Assembly: GCA_031551635.1 (NCBI GenBank)
Contig: JAVBNH010000029.1
Span: forward strand, 1-23,853
DNA length: 23,853 nucleotides
DNA from: JAVBNH01 sp031551635
GTDB lineage: Bacteria > Bacillota > Clostridia > Oscillospirales > Acutalibacteraceae
Reading direction: 5' to 3'
A program made the position numbers and the translations under genes. Below the pieces are notes generated by a model, which was not told the origin of the DNA, did no database searches, and was given only the letters and a program-made list of their open reading frames with translations. Below, piece by piece: positions 21,954 to 23,853 of the stretch. Each line of letters begins with the position of its first letter. Position 1 is the stretch's first letter.

Positions 21954-23639
21954 TATTAATTGTATTACCGCCTTGAAAGCGCCGCTATCATCGGGTTCTA
22001 TAGTATATTCCGTCGCGCTGAAACCCGCGGTGAGGAAAAATATATTATCTGTTTGATATTTGTTTTCTGTGACAAGCTTTACGTTCTTAGAAATCAGCGG
22101 CAAAATAAAATTCTGCTTATTTCCGCTTATTTCGCCTTTTATTTCAACTTCATTTTCCCTAATGTAATATATTAAAGTGCATTCAGCCCCTTTTTCGGGG
22201 CTTTTTTGCTGCATTTGCAAGAGCTTCGCTTTTACGCGCACCACGGTTTCATTCTCATGCTCTTCAATTGAAATTTCCGCTTTTTTATCGTAAACATTTG
22301 TAAAAAGGTGCTTGCCTTCATAAAATTCGTACCGCGCGACAAGGGGACGGTGTCTCTTTTTTAACAGCGGAAGCTGCATATTGTTAGGCTCAACAAGCCT
22401 GTATTCAAGCACCGAAGAGGCAATAATAGCGCCTGCTTTCTCGTGATACAGCAGTGTCATAGCTCCGCCGGAAACGTGACCGTTTTCGAGCTTCAGGTCA
22501 TAGCCTGTAATGTCCGCGAGCATTTTTCCGCGTTTAATTCTGTAGGTGTTTATTTCCTTGTAGAACTTTGTTTCGTTTCCGTCTTTTTCATTTGGAAGCA
22601 TCTGCATATCTTTAACTTCTTCAATACCGTGGGTGATAGCCGCGGCTATTGCGTTCGCATGGGTAATGGTATGATGAATGCATGGAGGTTCGCCGTTTTC
22701 AGTGTATTGCATGCCGCCGGCAAGCAGACCGCCGCCGCTGCACTCAGTCATCAGTTTTGTACTGAGAAACGCAGACCGCGCGAAAACCGGTTCATCCTTC
22801 GCGAGCAGGGCATAAGCGCCCTGTAGACCATCAGAGGTACGGCTGCCGTAATAAGTCCATTTATTATTGCGAATGCCGAAGGAGTTGTCAATAGCGCCGT
22901 CCGGCAGTAAAAAAGGCAGGTGAGCGCGCATTATTTCCTTGATTTTTTCGAGTGAATCGCTGTCGTTGAGCTCGAGAGCGTATTTTACAAGTGACGGCAG
23001 AGTTTCCTCCATATTATAGCCGATGTCAACCGGGCGGCAGCCGCCTTCGCTGACCTCCTCGCTGCCGTGACCCTCGCCGTAAATCAATCCGTTTTCACTC
23101 ACATGGGAAAGCATATATCGGCAAAGTTCCCTAGCACGCAGTCTATAATTCTCATTCGAAAAATAATTTCCCGCCATTGCCATTGACGCGGCGTTGGCAG
23201 CCATATAATTGATTGAGGGGTCGAGCTTCCCGGGGTGAAGGTTCATATAAAGCCACTCACACATGCCCGAGAGTCTTGTCTCCCACTCATTTTTTGTCTC
23301 ACTATCCAAAAGATGAGGGTAATATTTCAGCGCTGAGCACAGGGAGATTGAGGCGAAAACAGTAATCCCGTTCCATACAGAATTCGGGTCGTTATAAATT
23401 GAGCCGTCGTCGCAGAGCATATTTTTTTGCCAGCGCATGACAGCTTTTGCGGCGGTTATGTATTTGCTTTCACCGAAAAGCTCAGCCGCGCACAAGAGGG
23501 GATAAACCGCGTCGGCGCTGCGCCCGTGAATGCCCTTGCAAGCCGGACAGATAAAGCCGCCGTCAAATAAATCTCCGATACCCTTTAGCTGATATTCAAT
23601 CAGACAGTCGCACCACTGCTGCAATAATTCCCTGTACAA
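21945..23639 (-). CDS. Predicted helical-toroid (alpha/alpha) carbohydrate-active-like protein, unassigned
   Basis: About 564 residues, no signal peptide. I do not recognise a characterised family. The first 370 residues look like an (alpha/alpha)6 toroid as in glycan lyases and unsaturated-glycoside hydrolases: repeated helical hairpins with motifs CPACKGIHGR (C-x2-C then HGR), NYMAANAASMA and GYNMEETLPSL. The last 190 residues are beta-rich, as in heparinase II/III-type two-domain proteins. The Cys pair could bind zinc or be structural. Start uncertain: I use TTG at 23639, which has GGCGGGG six bases upstream. A GTG at 23678 would add 13 residues but has no ribosome site and overlaps a promoter-like TATAAA. 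The 3' end overlaps the DUF362 stop. Proximity to a glycan locus makes a carbohydrate-related role reasonable but unproven. It is not a recognisable AGE-type 2-epimerase. Confidence 0.7.
   Translation of the reverse strand: MYRELLQQWCDCLIEYQLKGIGDLFDGGFICPACKGIHGRSADAVYPLLCAAELFGESKYITAAKAVMRWQKNMLCDDGSIYNDPNSVWNGITVFASISLCSALKYYPHLLDSETKNEWETRLSGMCEWLYMNLHPGKLDPSINYMAANAASMAMAGNYFSNENYRLRARELCRYMLSHVSENGLIYGEGHGSEEVSEGGCRPVDIGYNMEETLPSLVKYALELNDSDSLEKIKEIMRAHLPFLLPDGAIDNSFGIRNNKWTYYGSRTSDGLQGAYALLAKDEPVFARSAFLSTKLMTECSGGGLLAGGMQYTENGEPPCIHHTITHANAIAAAITHGIEEVKDMQMLPNEKDGNETKFYKEINTYRIKRGKMLADITGYDLKLENGHVSGGAMTLLYHEKAGAIIASSVLEYRLVEPNNMQLPLLKKRHRPLVARYEFYEGKHLFTNVYDKKAEISIEEHENETVVRVKAKLLQMQQKSPEKGAECTLIYYIRENEVEIKGEISGNKQNFILPLISKNVKLVTENKYQTDNIFFLTAGFSATEYTIEPDDSGAFKAVIQLISS
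22185..22207 (+). terminator. Plus-strand intrinsic terminator inside the converging gene
   Basis: AGCCCC and GGGGCT (22185-22190, 22197-22202) form a stem with a 6-base loop, followed by an unbroken T-run to 22207. It lies about 230 bases after the DUF362 stop codon, within the coding region of the minus-strand gene, and would end the DUF362 transcript. Confidence 0.75.
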
Positions 23640-23678
23640 AATATTCCCCGCCTTCAGGCTTATATTTATACTAACCAC

Positions 23679-23853
23679 TGATAAAAAACAATGTATATTT
23701 ACGGTCTTTTTTGTGTTTTACTGCGTCTTTCTCCTTAACGGGCGGCAGCCCGTCTGCGTCGGCATCCTTGTAATACTAATCCTCATTTAAAAAGAGAAAT
23801 TCGAATGAGCCTGTTTGCAAGACGCAGACAAATAATTAATTACACTTTTGCTG
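23679..23853. other. Intergenic edge region with inverted repeats
   Basis: No gene is seen. Inverted repeats: ACGGGC/GCCCGT (23738-23743, 23748-23753), CTGCGTCTT (23721-23729) with AAGACGCAG (23819-23827), and CTCATT/AATGAG (23782-23787, 23804-23809). These could be parts of a structured leader or a terminator for a gene beyond the window. I recognise no known RNA family. Confidence 0.3.

Noticed and set aside
21945..23678. The missing mannobiose 2-epimerase
   Set aside because: The predicted helical toroid is reminiscent, but the length, the beta-rich C-terminal domain and the CPAC-HGR motif do not fit AGE-family epimerases.
23679..23853. tRNA or known riboswitch at the window end
   Set aside because: The inverted repeats do not form a cloverleaf, and I recognise no riboswitch core.

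Overview
The window looks like chromosomal DNA of a Gram-positive member of the Clostridia, probably near the Oscillospirales/Ruminococcaceae. The grounds are the RNase Y - YmdB gene pair, lipoprotein signal peptides, sigma-A type promoters with Shine-Dalgarno sites, frequent TTG/GTG starts, and a glycan-degrading gene set typical of gut and rumen fibre users. This placement is inferred from gene content; no rRNA or marker phylogeny is available here. No phage, IS element, CRISPR array, tRNA or rRNA gene was seen, and no transcription factor is encoded.

Layout. (1) 1-4,387, minus strand: RNase Y (rny), an intrinsic terminator, the phosphodiesterase ymdB, and an overlapping peptide-type solute-binding lipoprotein. 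(2) 4,520-7,643, plus strand: a clear promoter, a second peptide-type solute-binding lipoprotein and a cytosolic metallophosphoesterase. (3) 7,832-9,286, minus: a TrkH-type potassium/sodium channel subunit. (4) 9,377-20,335: a mannan-type glycan locus. A 974-residue fusion of a GH130 mannosylglucose phosphorylase with a phosphohexomutase lies on the minus strand. It is divergent from a plus-strand run: a GPH-family sugar symporter, an alpha/beta-hydrolase (esterase-like), a large TIM-barrel glycosidase-like protein, then (from its own promoter) a Thr-rich lipoprotein, an APH-fold kinase and a GH26 beta-mannanase. (5) 20,473-23,678: a DUF362 protein (plus) converges and overlaps with a large helical-toroid protein of unassigned function (minus). 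The plus-strand terminator of the DUF362 gene lies inside its neighbour.

Working model, mostly inference: the membrane-anchored GH26 enzyme cuts (gluco)mannan outside the cell, and the GPH symporter imports small beta-manno-oligosaccharides. The esterase and the 712-residue glycosidase may remove decorations. The fusion protein then phosphorolyses Man-beta-1,4-Glc to mannose 1-phosphate and converts it to mannose 6-phosphate in one polypeptide. The mannobiose 2-epimerase expected in the canonical route is not in the window.

The most unusual non-coding feature is a family of intergenic heptanucleotide tandem arrays (G-strand consensus GAYNYTR) at four places. Two of them supply the stop codon of the gene they follow. 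A second heptad family (AGGGTTY/AGGAGAY) linked to a conserved hairpin occurs twice.
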